From contig CM052355.1 of the NCBI GenBank assembly GCA_028551475.1, positions 6,944,001 through 7,008,000 on the forward strand: DNA of 64,000 nucleotides. Reading direction: 5' to 3'. This DNA is from Casuarina equisetifolia. Lineage: Eukaryota > Streptophyta > Magnoliopsida > Fagales > Casuarinaceae. The notes beneath the pieces are model-generated. The model saw only the letters and a program-made list of their open reading frames with translations, did not search any database and was not told the origin of the DNA. The position numbers were made by a program, and so were the translations under genes. Shown piece by piece: positions 50,652-62,969 of the stretch (positions are counted from its first letter, which is position 1; the number at the start of each line of letters is the position of its first letter).

Positions 50652-50660
50652 AAACCCTAG
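50652..50660. promoter_or_regulatory. Telo-box in the uS2 gene leader
   Basis: AAACCCTAG, about 30 bp before the uS2 start codon. Telo-boxes (AAACCCTAA-like) are known plant elements near the start of ribosomal protein and other translation-related genes. Confidence 0.65.
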
Positions 50661-51515
50661 CCCTTGCTGCAACGCAAAGTGAAAGAGAGCTCGTGCACAC
50701 GAAAACCTAGTTTCCAACACAATGACTTATCCCCGACCTTAGCCACTCAATTTACGTTTCAGCCGGGAACTAACACATTAGACTCTTTGGTATGTGATTT
50801 ATTTTCTTAAGCAACCCATTAAAATGCTTGTATATGCATCTTTTCGTAAGCAAACCCCTGCATATAGACGGATAAATAACAAAATATTATCTACATTCTT
50901 ATTTGGTGATTAGCTCTTATTTCTTGTTATTAACTAATTATAAACCAAATATTTAGTTAAACCTTTAAGGTAGCCATCAAGAGTCTCAAATATTATTGTT
51001 GTATTAAAAATAATTGTTATTAATAACATGCATATCACATACTTTAAACATGCTTGACAGTAGCAATTTGCAAGCTTGTTGGCAATTTGAAATGTTTGCT
51101 TTATTCACTATACCTAACATAGGAGATCTAATCATTGACATTACGAAAAAATAAAATATTTACTACTCTACATGTCTCGTGCTTATATTGAAATATAGAT
51201 TATGTTATGGACATAATCAATATGTTATATCCTAACAATTATCTTTCACTACTTAAAAGGAATTGATACATTGTTGTCATAATATATGTCCTCTAATAAG
51301 GAGATTTACAAACTAATTGAGTTGATAATTTCAAAATTTGACAATATCAAAACTATAAAATAAAAAATACAATAATTTGGTTGCATTTATTAGGTCACAT
51401 TTTCTCAACTACGGAGATTCAAATGATGATTTATTAAGTCACTTAAATTTCATCCTTTAACAAATCTTTAACATTTTGTAGCAATTGTTTTAAGAGTTCA
51501 CTAAATGAACTTAAA

Positions 51516-51581
51516 ACTTGACCCAAGTCCGTTGATTGGACTTGATCCAAGCCCGTTGGTCGGACTTGACCCAAGCCCGTT
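51516..51581. repeat. 24-bp tandem repeat upstream of the NOC1 gene
   Basis: Two full units (51516-51539 and 51540-51563) and most of a third (51564-51581), with the consensus core ACTTGACCCAAGCCCGTT. Confidence 0.92.
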
Positions 51582-51637
51582 AAAACTGAAGTGGGTCATA
51601 GTCAGTCTGGATTCGGCTTTAGCGTCTCGTACGCCAT

Positions 51638-51645
51638 AAACCCTA
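51638..51645. promoter_or_regulatory. Telo-box upstream of the NOC1 gene
   Basis: AAACCCTA about 98 bp before the ATG at 51743, on the coding strand of this gene. Confidence 0.55.
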
Positions 51646-51742
51646 CTTCAAGGCACGACGAGTTTATGATTTTCTCATATTGTTCACCCCTTCGCTTAAA
51701 ACCTTGAACCCCCTGTCTGCTTCCCAGAGCTTTGACGCAACA

Positions 51743-53456
51743 ATGGCCGATTCCTCTTCGAAGAAGAAACAGTCGAGAAGCGTGGAAGACGTTGACACTC
51801 TTCGGTCCGAGTTAGCTTCATTTGCTTCCTCTCTCGGCCTCTCATCCTCTCTCCCATCTTCGTCCTACTCCGGCTTCAACGATACCGATTTTCGCAAGAC
51901 AGGTTCTCTCAAACAAAAACCCACGAAATCCCACAAACCGAAGACCCATAACGCCGACGAGAGCATCGAGGACAATGAAAAACCCGCGTCTGAGGGGTTT
52001 GGGAAACCAAAACCGAAGTGGAACCAGAGGCTAAAGACACAGAATTTCAGTTCCAATGAGAGAATTAAGAACACCAAGAATTCAAAGGACCAGAGCTTGA
52101 ATAGAAATGAGAAACCGAAGCCTAAACCACCTGTACTCGCATTTGATGGCAACGATAAGCAAAAGGGATTTGACAAATTCAAGAATTTACCAAAGCTGCC
52201 ACTGATGAAAGCTAGTGGGTTAGGTGTGTGGTATGAGGATGCTGCAGAATTGGAAGCAAAAGTGATTGGAGAGGAGAAGAGAGTGGAGGTGAGGAATGTG
52301 GAGCAACGGAAGGCTCTGGTGGAGAAGAAGAAGGAGCTTGGGGAGCGGTTGATGGCGCAGTATGCGAAGGATTACGAAGCATCGAGGGGGCAAAGTGGGG
52401 ATATCAAGATGTTGGTAGCCACGCAAAGGTCTGGTACTGCGGCAGATAAGGTCTCGGCTTTTTCGGTTATGGTGGGGGATAATCCCATCGCCAATTTGCG
52501 GTCACTCGATGCACTGCTGGGTAAGTTTGCTTCTAGAAACGAAAAATTTGCTTGCTATTTGTATAGCTTTAGTTTTGAGGCTTAAATGTGGTGATTCTAT
52601 TTTAATCGAGGCAAAACGGTGTTTAGTTGTAGTTTAATTCTTCTGCAAGTTCATTTCTTGTTCTTGATAACATTTACATTTTCTTTTACTAAAATGTTCT
52701 GAAAGAAGGTCTGATTGAGTTTGTGAACAAGAATATTTGTGAGACGCTTTCATAGGTTTATAAAGGTCATTCAACGTTGTGCTATTTTCAAGCTGTGAAG
52801 TATGTCCAATACGATAGACGTGAAGTGGATTTATAAGTTTGTCTGGAGTGTTATGAAACGTCTGCGTCCCTCCCAGCCTTTTGATTCCTTCAGATATGCT
52901 GGGAATAGGATGATTGCTGGCTTCAAGCAATTGTTTCTCAGCTAGGTAGCCAATCGCCACTATGGTTATCCTGTATTTGAAATAACTGGAACAAGATGTC
53001 CTTCCTATCAAATCTTTGCTAAAGGAAGCGCTGTTATATGACTGTTAAGATCTCTTTTCTTCCATGACCTAACTCAGGAGGCTGCTTCAATATGGATTCT
53101 TGATTTGTTCATTTTTATGATTACGAGTAAATCTGCTAGAGGGAAATAGGAAAATAACCCTTGCTGGCGTTATTGTATATTTGATTTCACTTTGGCCTAA
53201 GAACTTTCTTAAAGCTGGAAAAGATGGCCCCATTTCGTAAATGCTATGCATCTGAATGCGTCCAACATCATTGGTTCTGTTATTGGCCTTACTATGTTCT
53301 GCCATTAATTTTGCCTCTAATGGAGCGGATTATCTGTTGCAGGGATGGTAGCATCAAAAGTTGGGAAGCGCCATGCATTAACTGGCTTTGAAGCGCTGAG
53401 AGAACTGTTTATTTCAAGGTTCTTTCTTCCTCTCCCTTTTCCTCTCTCTCTCTCTC

Positions 53457-53505
<49 letters not shown>

Positions 53506-56500
53506 TAATGATGTCTAACAATATGGGAAATGACTAAACCAGTTTTAGTTTCCAAATGCCCTGTTGAGGTAGGGAAACTGTATACTGTGTCCTAGATTGG
53601 TGACATGTGCCTACGATTGCCGCCTTTATATGTTTACTATGAGTGCTCTATTACTTTACGAGAATTTCTATTCTTAGTTTGGCCTGCATCATGTCAAATG
53701 CTTTGGCCAAAAAAAAAAAGACCTGGCCACTTTTAGTCTAGGATTTCACTGATTTCAGTAACTCTGTATGTATTATAACTCTCATGCAGTAATTGTCTTC
53801 TTTGCCCATTCATAAATTGCTCGCATCTCTGCTGCCCTGGGTTGTCCCTAATATTTTCTTTTAGCAGTTTACTACCTGATCGTAAGCTGAAGAGTCTCTT
53901 GCAACGACCAGTGGATAGTCTTCCTGAGACGAAGGATGGTTACTCCCTTCTACTTTTCTGGTATTGGGAGGAATGCTTGAAGCAGAGGTAGGTGTTATGT
54001 TTTTGTTTGTTAAATGAGCATTGCTTTTTGTTCTACATGAATAAACGAATTTTTTTCAGGTATGAAAACTTTGTTTGTGGACTTGAGGAAGCATCAAGAG
54101 ATATGTTGCCTGCACTAAAACATAAGGCGTTGAGGGTTAGTACACTCATTTATTATCTGCTTTTGGCTGTGTTCTTCTTTTCTTCCTGTGACTATCCATT
54201 GTACTTGCTCACAATCATTTATTTGCTACTTTTAAAGAAAAAACAGAAAAGTTAATTCTTGATTAAGTATTTTCTCCTCAAAGCACTTCGCTATGTAGTT
54301 TTAGTTGATTAGATGTTTGATTTTACCAATTCTATGACTGTTGAAGTTGTTTAACGAGCTTCAAGTTAGTCTCTAGTGTGCATGAACTGAAACTGATTAA
54401 TGCTCGGTTGGTTGTTGTAAGTGGCATATGTGATAGATTTTAATCTAGTAAACATTATGGATCTGAAATTGGATAATATAACACTAATAATTACTTAAAG
54501 TTGGTTGTGACATATGGTATATTTTACAGACCATGTACATGCTGCTGAAGAGTAAATCAGAGCAAGAGCGACAGCTGCTTTCTGCGTTAGTAAACAAAGT
54601 AAGAGTTGGAAATATGATGTATTATATGATTTGTCTTTGAAGGTAATCAATAGAAGCTGTGGCAACTTTTGAATATGGTTTCTTATTTGCTTCAATTAAT
54701 GGATCACTTACAGCTGGGAGATCCTGAAAACAAGGGTGCATCCAATGCTGACTTTCACTTGGCCAACCTTTTGTCTGACCATCCCAACATGAAGGTATGA
54801 CTGTCTGTTGTAGTTACTTCTCATAGTTTTCCTTATCTGATGTGCTCATATGTTTGTAAATTGCTTAGCTCTTTTGTTTGGCCAATATCACATGCAAGCT
54901 TAAACTCTGCCAGAGTTTGAGTATTGGATATCCAAATTTTAAATTGGGGGCATAAGTTATACCGAGGTTTTGTGTAAAAGACAGTGATATGTGTTGCATT
55001 ATAGAGTAAGATATATCATAAAAAAATCTGCCACCAACTTTTCTGTTTGTTTGTACTTAACAAGTTTTCCAAATGCTGTTCTGGATGTGATTTTACCTAA
55101 TCGTTAAGCTCCTTTTCACAGGCTGTGGTGATTGATGAGGTGGATTCTTTCCTCTTTCGCCCACATCTAGGGTTACGAGCCAAGTATCATGCTGTATGTT
55201 CCTCCATTCATATTCTTGATGATTCCAATCAATATCATGTAATTTGAGCAAATATGGTGTGGTTTGGATTGTAATTTTTTCTGTAGTTTTGCTAGTAGTG
55301 TCCATAATGCTTTGCAATCTTCCCTTAAAAAGAATAATTCCAATCTTATATTAGCAATGTCGTGATGCAATCCTGTATAAAACTATGCTCTCAGCAGTCC
55401 AACGGTTATCACTGTTGGCACAGTAGTAAGGGCTTTAATGGAGCTCTTTGCATTCAAACTTCAACTCCATGTGCACTGGGATTTACCTTAAAGGGTTAAA
55501 TCTCACAAAATTTTGTCTAAAAGATTTGTTTGGCAAGTTTTTCTATTTTTAACGTTGACTTCTATTAGAATGTGTCTGAATAGGAATCTTATGGGCGGAC
55601 TAGTGTAAATGTCTTTAGTTTTCTTCCATTTTTCCTCCTGTACTGAATGGCCTTTGAACATTTGTTGAACTGATCCACCAGCCTGTTGGTTCCTCTCTTC
55701 AACTTATGCCATTCCTACTCTTTTGCTCCCCATCCTCCCCCCCCAACCCACCCCTCTCATCATACACGTTTTAGTATGAATCTATGCCTTATTCTGAATC
55801 ATATAAGTAGAAAGTGTGATGTTTCTTGTTTTCTGCTGTTTCTTTTCCTTTACTAAAACTGCCTCTGTAGGAGAACCTGGTGGATTTCAGGATAAATGAT
55901 TTTTAAACCAGCTTCTATCTAATACCCCAATGTTTCTTATCAATATTATTTTGGTGAACTTTTTTTTATTTTTCTTTTTCCTTATCATATACTGTCTCAA
56001 TTCACTTTATTTGATTTGACTTGTAGTCTTATCTATCTCCCATGTGCAAATGTAGATAAACTTTTTAAGCCAGATTCGACTGAGTCATAAAGGGGATGGA
56101 CCAAAGGTGGCAAAACGTTTAATAGATGTGTATTTTGCACTCTTCAGGGTATGGTTTCTCTTCATTTTTTATTTGTATCTTTAACAATAGCTATTACTCC
56201 TTTAAATTTAGCTTGAATCTACACTTTCTCTATATGATTTCATCCGTAGTATTGTAGTGATGAAGATGAATATTAAGGTGGCATCTCTTACCAGCCATGT
56301 TGGATATGTGGTTGTTTAATTTGAATATTGGGTTATCCTTCTGACGTGATGAGGCTGCTGGAAGGACCAAATATTTACCATTGCAATTTCAGGTTCTGAG
56401 TACAGAGGCTGCTGCTGATCAAAAGAAAGATAAGAGTGGCAAAGCACTAAATGAAAAGGCTTACAATTCTCGTCAGGATAGCAATGTGAAAAGTTCATCT

Positions 56501-59500
56501 GAAACTCAAGTTGAATTGGATTCACGACTTCTATCAGCTCTTCTGACTGTCAGTATTAGTGCTTGTTTGTTCTACTTCAAAGTTGCATTGTGTAGGATAT
56601 TCTTGTCATCTTACCAGTAGTAATAGCTAAGCCTTAATCCAGGGGCTTTTCTGAAAACTTGTTCTGAATCTTTTACTAATTATTTTTTCTTTCCTCTCTT
56701 CCATACTCACAGGGAGTTAATAGGGCATTTCCCTTTGTCTTGAGCAATGAGGCTGACGACATCATTGAGGTTCAAACACCAGTGCTGTTCAAATTGGTGA
56801 GTATAAGGTTTGACGTCAATTTATTGCAATAATCATGAAAGAACTTTGTTTTATGATGTAATATGGCCGTTCATTGCCCAAACGTACCTATTCCACATGC
56901 TGGGATGTCAATTTGAAACTTTTACCATGCAGGTTCATTCAAAGAACTTCAATGTTGGAATTCAAGCTCTAATGCTTCTTGATAAGATCTCTTCAAAGAA
57001 TCAGATTGTTAGTGACAGGTTTTACCGTGCTTTGTATGACAAACTTAGACTTCCAGCTGCTCTGAATTCTTCCAAGGCAAGTCATTTTTGGTCATTTTTC
57101 ATTTTTGTGCTTTGTTTTGCTGTATGATGACACATGAAACTCTTAGATAAATTATTGAATGTAGCTGACATGGTTTAATTTTGTTTGATTTCATATCTAT
57201 ATATTCAAGTTCACTTTCTAGAGTTCACAGGGATAATCTTCTATATGGTACTTTGTGTGTTTTTTATTTTTTTACATGTCTTATTATGATTACCCTCTTT
57301 CAACTTTGTTAGGGGTCCTATTACCACATTTTTGAGATGTTCTATTGTCATGTTTGATGGCATTCTTTACTTGCTTATGATATGGACGTAAACAAGGATA
57401 CTTGGATTTTGATTCTTCTTCATGTTTACCAACCTTGACATATGTGTTTCCTAATGCGCCAACTTTGATCTTCTGACGTCTATGTGGTCAGAAACCAGCA
57501 GTTGTGGAGGTTTTTTCTTATTCAGATGCTTATCCAAATTTCTCCAAATTAGAGAGAGCCCTAAGTTAGTATGGTTACTCTAATAATGCAACCTTTGATA
57601 TAATGAAAGATTGGCAAAATGGCTCCCTTTATCATATCCTAAAGGGGAGACTTTCTCTTGAATTTCTGTGAACTTACTGCTTACCAGTTTCTTGAACCTC
57701 TTGGTTGTATGGAAGTTATTGCACAATCTGAATAACGTAGTAGTTCTGCACAGATTATTAGACTTTTCAGATGGCCAACCTATCAGGTGATTTCTTTGGC
57801 TGCTGATGTCAGACTGTGGTATCACTTTCAAGTTACTGGTCATTGAATTCTAACTGGTTTTACAGCAAATAATTTTACCGTTGACAATATGGTAGACCAT
57901 CTCTTAGCTTGTTACATGCCTAACTCACCCCAAATAATCTGCTTATGATTTTAGTTTCCTAGATTGATCTTTATTTATAGCTACCATTGTTACAACCTCA
58001 CTTGTTGAGTGGTAAATAGTCCTTTCATGTGCTGCTATTTAATTTTCTCTCTTATGTTCGTTATATTTCTCTTCTTCACCTGGATTTTTTTTTTAATTTT
58101 TTCCAGTCAGAAATGTTTATCGGACTTCTTCTCAGAGCAATGAAAGGTGATGTAAATCTGAAGCGTGTAGCTGCTTTTGCAAAGCGTGTGCTGCAGGTTA
58201 GTATTGAACAGCATTTTTGCACTTTTTGTACCCTTTTTTAACAGATGCTAAACAAAAGCAATCTAGATGGATGATTCTTATGCACTTCCCGTGAGGAATT
58301 ACACATCTATATTAAACTCTGGCTTTACCTTACAAACATTTTTGTTCCCAAGAAGAAAGAGAGAGGCATTTCTAGCTACCAAGCAGGAGATAGGTCTTTC
58401 CTTATGCATATATTTGAGCACTTCCTAGTATCAAACTATAACATCATTCACAGAAATGAGTATAATTTCTGTTAATGCTTATTTATTGCTTTGCTTGTTC
58501 TGTACTTTGGTAATGGTTACACGGGCAAATATATCAACAGGTTGCACTTCAGCAGCCGCCGCAGTTTGCCTGTGGATGTCTTTTTCTCCTTTCTGAAGTT
58601 TTTAAAGTCAGGCCACCCTTATGGTAAGACAGGTTTTTGTGAACTGGCTTGGGGCCCATATGCTTATTTTTCATTTAAGCATTCTCTTACTATGCAGGAA
58701 CATGGTGCTTCAGAACGAGTCTATTGATGAAGAACTAGAACATTTTGAAGATGTCATTGAAGAAACTGATGATGGACCAAGTACTACGTCAAAGAAAGAA
58801 GAAAATGGTGGCAGGCTGAGTAATAGCAGTGATGCTGCCAACTCTGACAGTGAATCTTCGGAAGATGAAGATGAAGATGAAGAAGATGAATCTCCTTCCT
58901 CTGATTCCGAAGATGATGTCTCAGATGAAGCAGAGGAGTTGCTTATGCAAAATGAATCAAAAGAGCTTGGGGAGACCATGAAAATACCCGATTGCAACAA
59001 GCAGGGACCTCTAGAATCTTCTAAGAAGTCTTTCCTGCCTGGAGGGTACAATCCGCAGCATCGGGAGCCCTCTTATTGGTCAGTATCTAGTCTGAGCTTA
59101 CTCTTAGATTGTTTGATTTTGCGGTGTTTGACCCATTTTCCCCGGCAATGAGAAGCAACATCTATGCTTTCAACAGGAACCCAGATCATAAATAGTTTTA
59201 CAAAACTATGCAAATGATCCATCAATCTAGCACTTGCATTGAAGTTAATTTTTATCTTGAGGAAAATTGAACTACACTGCAGGGACAACCTTTTTGGTTT
59301 TGTTATGCTTTCTTCCTGGACCTTTTGCTTTGCTACATGTTCAATAGCATGATGGTTCTTTGTCTTTTTTGAATTTTTTTTATGCATTTTCAGCAATGCG
59401 GATCGCGTAAGCTGGTGGGAGCTTGTTATACTTGCTTCTCATGTACATCCATCGGTCGCTACCATGGCCAAGACCCTTCTTTCTGGGGCCAACATTGTCT

Positions 59501-60427
59501 ACAACGGAAATCCATTGAATGACCTATCACTTAGTGCTTTTCTAGACAAGTTTATGGAGAAGAAACCAAAGCCAAGTACATGGCATGGTGGTTCTCAAAT
59601 TGAACCGGCCAAGAAGGTCAGCTTCCATGCTAAACTATTTTTTGCTTAGAAAACTTTTCTTCCATCCCCTAGAGTGAAGCTCTCTAATTTTGCTCTTATA
59701 GGTGATAGGATTGGTTATAAAACATCAAGCCAATTGATTGTGTTGCTAACTTAATATTCTTTTTTTCTTTTTTTCCCCCCAGCTTGACATGAACAACCTT
59801 ATTATTGGGCCAGAGATTCTCTCATTGGCTGAAGTTGATGTACCTCCCGAAGATCTGGTCTTCCACAAGTTTTATGTGAATAAAATGAATTCTTCACAGA
59901 AACCAAAGAAGAAAAAGAAGAAAGCAGCTTTGGAAGAGGGCGGGGAAGACTTATACCAAGTGGATGATGGTGTGGATGGGGGAGATGAAAGTGATAACGA
60001 AGAAATTGAGAATATGCTGGACTCCAACTATCTTTCTGTTGAAGGAGATGGTGAATATGATTATGATGATTTAGACCGAGTTGCTGATGAAGATGATGAA
60101 GACTTGGTTGGTAATGTCAGTGATGGAGAAACAGATGTACTCTCAGATATTGGCGATGGAGAAGATTTTGATACCATTGTTGATGATGATGCGACTGTTG
60201 CCGACTATGATGTAGATATAGGTGATGTAGATGGTGTTATTGCTGAGGAGGATGAGTTGTCTAACCAAAGAAAAAGAAAACGGAAGCCCGATGGAAAGGC
60301 TACTGCATCCCCGTTTGCAAGTCTCGAAGAATATGAGCATTTGTTAGATGAGGATGGTATTGCTAAAGATCAATCTACAAGAAAGAGGTCATCCAAATCA
60401 CGAAAGAAAAGAAAATCTTATGACTGA
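51743..60427 (+). CDS. SWA2: NOC1/Mak21/CEBPZ-like nucleolar protein (SWA2 type)
   Basis: Sixteen exons close in frame to 1056 residues: 51743-52520, 53343-53418, 53868-53987, 54060-54135, 54530-54598, 54714-54794, 55122-55193, 56056-56148, 56393-56548, 56713-56796, 56933-57076, 58107-58196, 58541-58623, 58698-59078, 59394-59616, 59783-60427. Yeast Noc1/Mak21 and Arabidopsis SLOW WALKER 2 act in the nucleolus in early 60S subunit maturation. The N-terminus is basic and low complexity. The region LGDPENKGASNADFHLANLL and the CBF/Mak21 domain from about residue 536 (VHSKNFNVGIQALMLLDKIS) are diagnostic. Two acidic tracts follow (exons 14 and 16), and the protein ends in a basic nuclear-signal-like tail (RKRSSKSRKKRK). 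The start at 51743 is the first ATG in frame and has a good context (CAACAATGGCC). Intron 11 has a GC donor. Confidence 0.94.
53441..53503. repeat. CT/TA/TG compound microsatellite
   Basis: Runs of CT, TA and then TG just after exon 2 of the NOC1-like gene, within intron 2. Confidence 0.95.
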
Positions 60428-61030
60428 GATAACCATCGGCACCTCAACAATACGTTTTCTGATCAAGGAAACATTTATCAATACTCCATTCATTTGTTTG
60501 TAGCTTATAAAAACTAAAAGGAAAGATTCTCTCGGCTTATTGCAGTAACGACTGCATGTATGGCATCCCAAGTGGCTGGCCTTTTTTGTGTTAAAAGCCC
60601 TCAAAACAGAATAGCAGATGGTCTACCATGGAAATTGGCTTGAAGGCCTGTGTCCTTGATATTTGTATTGTAACTTGGCTTCCATTATATTATCAATCTA
60701 CTTCTTCCATCTTCTTTGACAGACGCTTTAAAGTTTTTCCTTTTTAGGGAAACAAACGAAAAATTATGGCCGATTATCACTAGTAAAGAATCACAACAGA
60801 CTATGTTATCATGAGTTGTCCTTTTAGTAAAGCAAATGTAAAACTATGACTGATTATCATTGGTAAATAATCACCACATATTATGTCATCACGAGTTGCC
60901 ACGAGAGATAAGAGAAGGAAAAAGAAATGAAAGCTAAGAAGTGAATGAATTTGACCATCTTGAATTTGCTTTCTTTTCAAGATAAGACACTACCACTATT
61001 TATAATTTGTCATATGGCAGCTGTTAACAT

Positions 61031-61075
<45 letters not shown>

Positions 61076-61339
61076 CAACGATACCATAAAATAAATATTT
61101 TATGTCCAATATTTATTCGACATACAATGGAACAATGGACTGTTACATCTTTTATTCCCATAAGCTCAAAAAATCAGATAAAGTCGAGCCAAGTCTAAAG
61201 CCTCCACCAATTCTTCCTTGTCCTTCACTGTCAGCCCGAAATAAGAGAACAATCTAACTCTATCGGCGAGAGTCAGGACGATACTTATTTCACGACATCG
61301 CAGGGAACGAACTAGTTGGTCGAGCTCATTGTGCGTGAG
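60428..61339. other. Spacer downstream of the NOC1 gene
   Basis: Contains the gene's 3' leader-out region, two diverged copies of a 58-bp segment spaced 80 bp apart (60761-60818 and 60841-60898) and a TA microsatellite (61033-61070). No gene. Confidence 0.6.
61033..61070. repeat. (TA)n microsatellite
   Basis: About nineteen TA units in non-coding DNA. Confidence 0.95.
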
Positions 61340-61636
61340 TCAAAGAACCACTCTGTTTTGCAACCTCCGTGCATTCCTGTCTCTGATGGGGGATCCATGT
61401 CGGAATGTCTTTTCGATTGTTACTTTTCCGTTCTTGTATTGGACCACGAAGTCACAAGTCACGGCACCGCTTTTCGTTTGATTTAAAAACGAAATTTGAA
61501 ACGCTACAAGACCGGTAAGCTTTACTCGGATTTCACTAACCATAACCACAGACCCTGGAGAACCATAAGACACTTGCAAGGAAATATTTGTGAAGAACAT
61601 TATACTAACATCAAGTGCTTCGGAAAACAAGTACAT
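61340..61636 (-). CDS. Uncertain small ORF, 98 codons
   Basis: An intronless frame with alternating polar and hydrophobic residues (SGAVTCDFVVQYKNGKVTIE). This faintly recalls the beta-rich C-terminal half of plant LEA-2/NDR1-HIN1-like proteins, but the similarity is weak. There is no membrane segment or start context that would confirm it. It lies just downstream of the small heat-shock gene on the same strand and could be a fragment of a decayed gene or a chance frame. Confidence 0.25.
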   Translation of the reverse strand: MYLFSEALDVSIMFFTNISLQVSYGSPGSVVMVSEIRVKLTGLVAFQISFLNQTKSGAVTCDFVVQYKNGKVTIEKTFRHGSPIRDRNARRLQNRVVL

Positions 61637-61784
61637 TCATAGCAATAGGCACCCTAATTACTTCCACGGAAGCTAAACGCTGAACCTGAAGTAGCAACTA
61701 TGTACAGCATGTTGCTGACGTCAAACAGGAGTCTACATCTCCTTATGGTGCCTTGTCTTCCCCAAGAACCTTGAAATCTCTGCT

Positions 61785-62657
61785 TCAGGAAATGGCAACT
61801 TCAACGGTTTTGGGCTTGGCGGGTGGCGAAAGTTTCTCAACAATGAGAGTTAGAACTCCATTTTCACACTTGGCTGTGATCGCAGAGGCATTGGCATTTT
61901 CTGGCAATCGGAACTTCCTCAGCAGCTTTTGGGGTGGTTTCCTCTCTAGCCTCAGGCACTTGCACCCTTCTTCCTCACCATCTTCTCGCTTTCTCTTCCC
62001 ACCACTACGGACCACGAGTGTGTTCTCATCTTCGACAGTCACCTGCAACGTATTCAGTGATGCCAAATATTTTAACAAACACACTAGCATTCGAATCAGC
62101 AGGTCATTCAAATCTCATATCGCCCCACGTCAATGTTATCCTCAAGGCTAAATCTAAGTTCAAGAAAACTTTGTACCGGATATCGTTATACATCATAGTC
62201 GTGATTAAGCGTCCACCAAGCTTAAGGTCTGTACTCTCGGAGTTAAACCAATTTATTGAGGGAGAGTTTGGGTAGTAATCTTGTATAATTTCAGCCTCCT
62301 ACTAACCAAAATCACACCATTCTCTTACCCATCACATCTCACATCCTAAGAACTATCCTTAGGATAACCCTAAAAATCAGCATGCCTACTTAGACAACAA
62401 TATGGGGAGTGCGGGAAAGAAGGTGGCACCTGAATATCAGACTTAGACAGGCCAGGCACGTCTATGTAGAAAATGTACTCCTTGGGGGTGTCCAAAATGT
62501 CTACCGGAATGCTCGCCATGCCCCTGTTCCCATTGGACTGCTGTGGCCGTGAAGAAAACACCAATTTCTCAATGCTCTCCGGGAAATTTAACAGGTGGCT
62601 TGCCGCCGAAGCCAAATCCCCACCGAACGCGTTCGAATCCGCAACAATACGGCTCAT
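61785..62657 (-). CDS. Class III small heat-shock protein (HSP17.4-like)
   Basis: Two exons, 62430-62657 and 61785-62042, join in phase to 161 residues. The alpha-crystallin domain starts near IPVDILDTPKEYIFYIDVPG and continues through SKSDIQVTVEDENTLVV, LERKPPQKLLRKFRLPENAN and the conserved NGVLTLIVEKL to the end KTVEVAIS. These features, notably the KEYIFYxDxPGxSKSDIQVTVE run and the intron after it, match Arabidopsis HSP17.4-CIII. Small heat-shock proteins form oligomers that hold unfolding proteins in a refoldable state; class III members are cytosolic/nuclear. The start codon is the first in the frame and precedes a variable N-terminus with NFPESIEKLVF. Heat-shock elements and a TATA box lie upstream. 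Confidence 0.95.
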
Positions 62658-62899
62658 TTTGACTTCTCAGTTAGTCCACAAAGATGCTCTGCACACCTTA
62701 ATGATCTACTTTTAGCAGTCCAAAAAAAAGTAGGGAAAAAGGAAAACCACTGAACCCTTGAAGCAAATGGAAAAGGAAAAGACAAATAAAAAAAAAAAAA
62801 AACAACAGAACTGCGATTGCTGACCCGTTAAGGGGTATATACCCTGACGAAGATTAAGCTGTCAAGCACGCGATTGTTTAGCGAGAAAATGTAGGAATG

Positions 62900-62908
62900 T
62901 TTAAATAG
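62900..62908 (-). promoter_or_regulatory. TATA box of the small heat-shock gene
   Basis: TATTTAAAC on the minus strand, about 20 bp downstream of the nearest heat-shock element and about 243 bp before the ATG. A transcription start near 62870 would give a leader of roughly 210 bases. Confidence 0.6.
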
Positions 62909-62928
62909 AAGAGAAGCAAGGGTAGAGA

Positions 62929-62963
62929 GAAAGTTCGAGGGTATCCCCCGAACGGTCTAGAAC
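62929..62963 (-). promoter_or_regulatory. Two heat-shock elements
   Basis: GAAAGTTC at 62929-62936 is a perfect GAAnnTTC pair. A second three-unit site, CGAACGGTCTAGAAC at 62949-62963, fits nGAAn-nTTCn-nGAAn with one mismatch. Their position just upstream of the TATA box is typical of plant small heat-shock genes. Confidence 0.7.
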
Positions 62964-62969
62964 AATCAT

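Larger units (their letters stand above)
50623..51742. promoter_or_regulatory. Divergent promoter region between uS2 and NOC1 genes
   Basis: About 1.1 kb between two head-to-head genes that both serve ribosome biogenesis. It contains a telo-box near each start (50652-50660 and 51638-51645), a 24-bp tandem repeat (51516-51581) and otherwise AT-rich DNA. No coding frame. Confidence 0.6.

Noticed and set aside
50623..50700. Upstream extension of the uS2 reading frame
   Set aside because: The frame stays open into the leader, but conserved uS2 sequence begins at [13 protein letters not shown], and the extension contains the telo-box.
51680..51742. Longer N-terminus for the NOC1-like protein
   Set aside because: The extension begins at TTG, not ATG. 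The first ATG in frame (51743) has a good plant context.
58710..59051. Ser-rich 113-codon minus-strand frame
   Set aside because: Antisense to the acidic exon 14 of the NOC1-like gene; explained by GAA/GAT codons read backwards.
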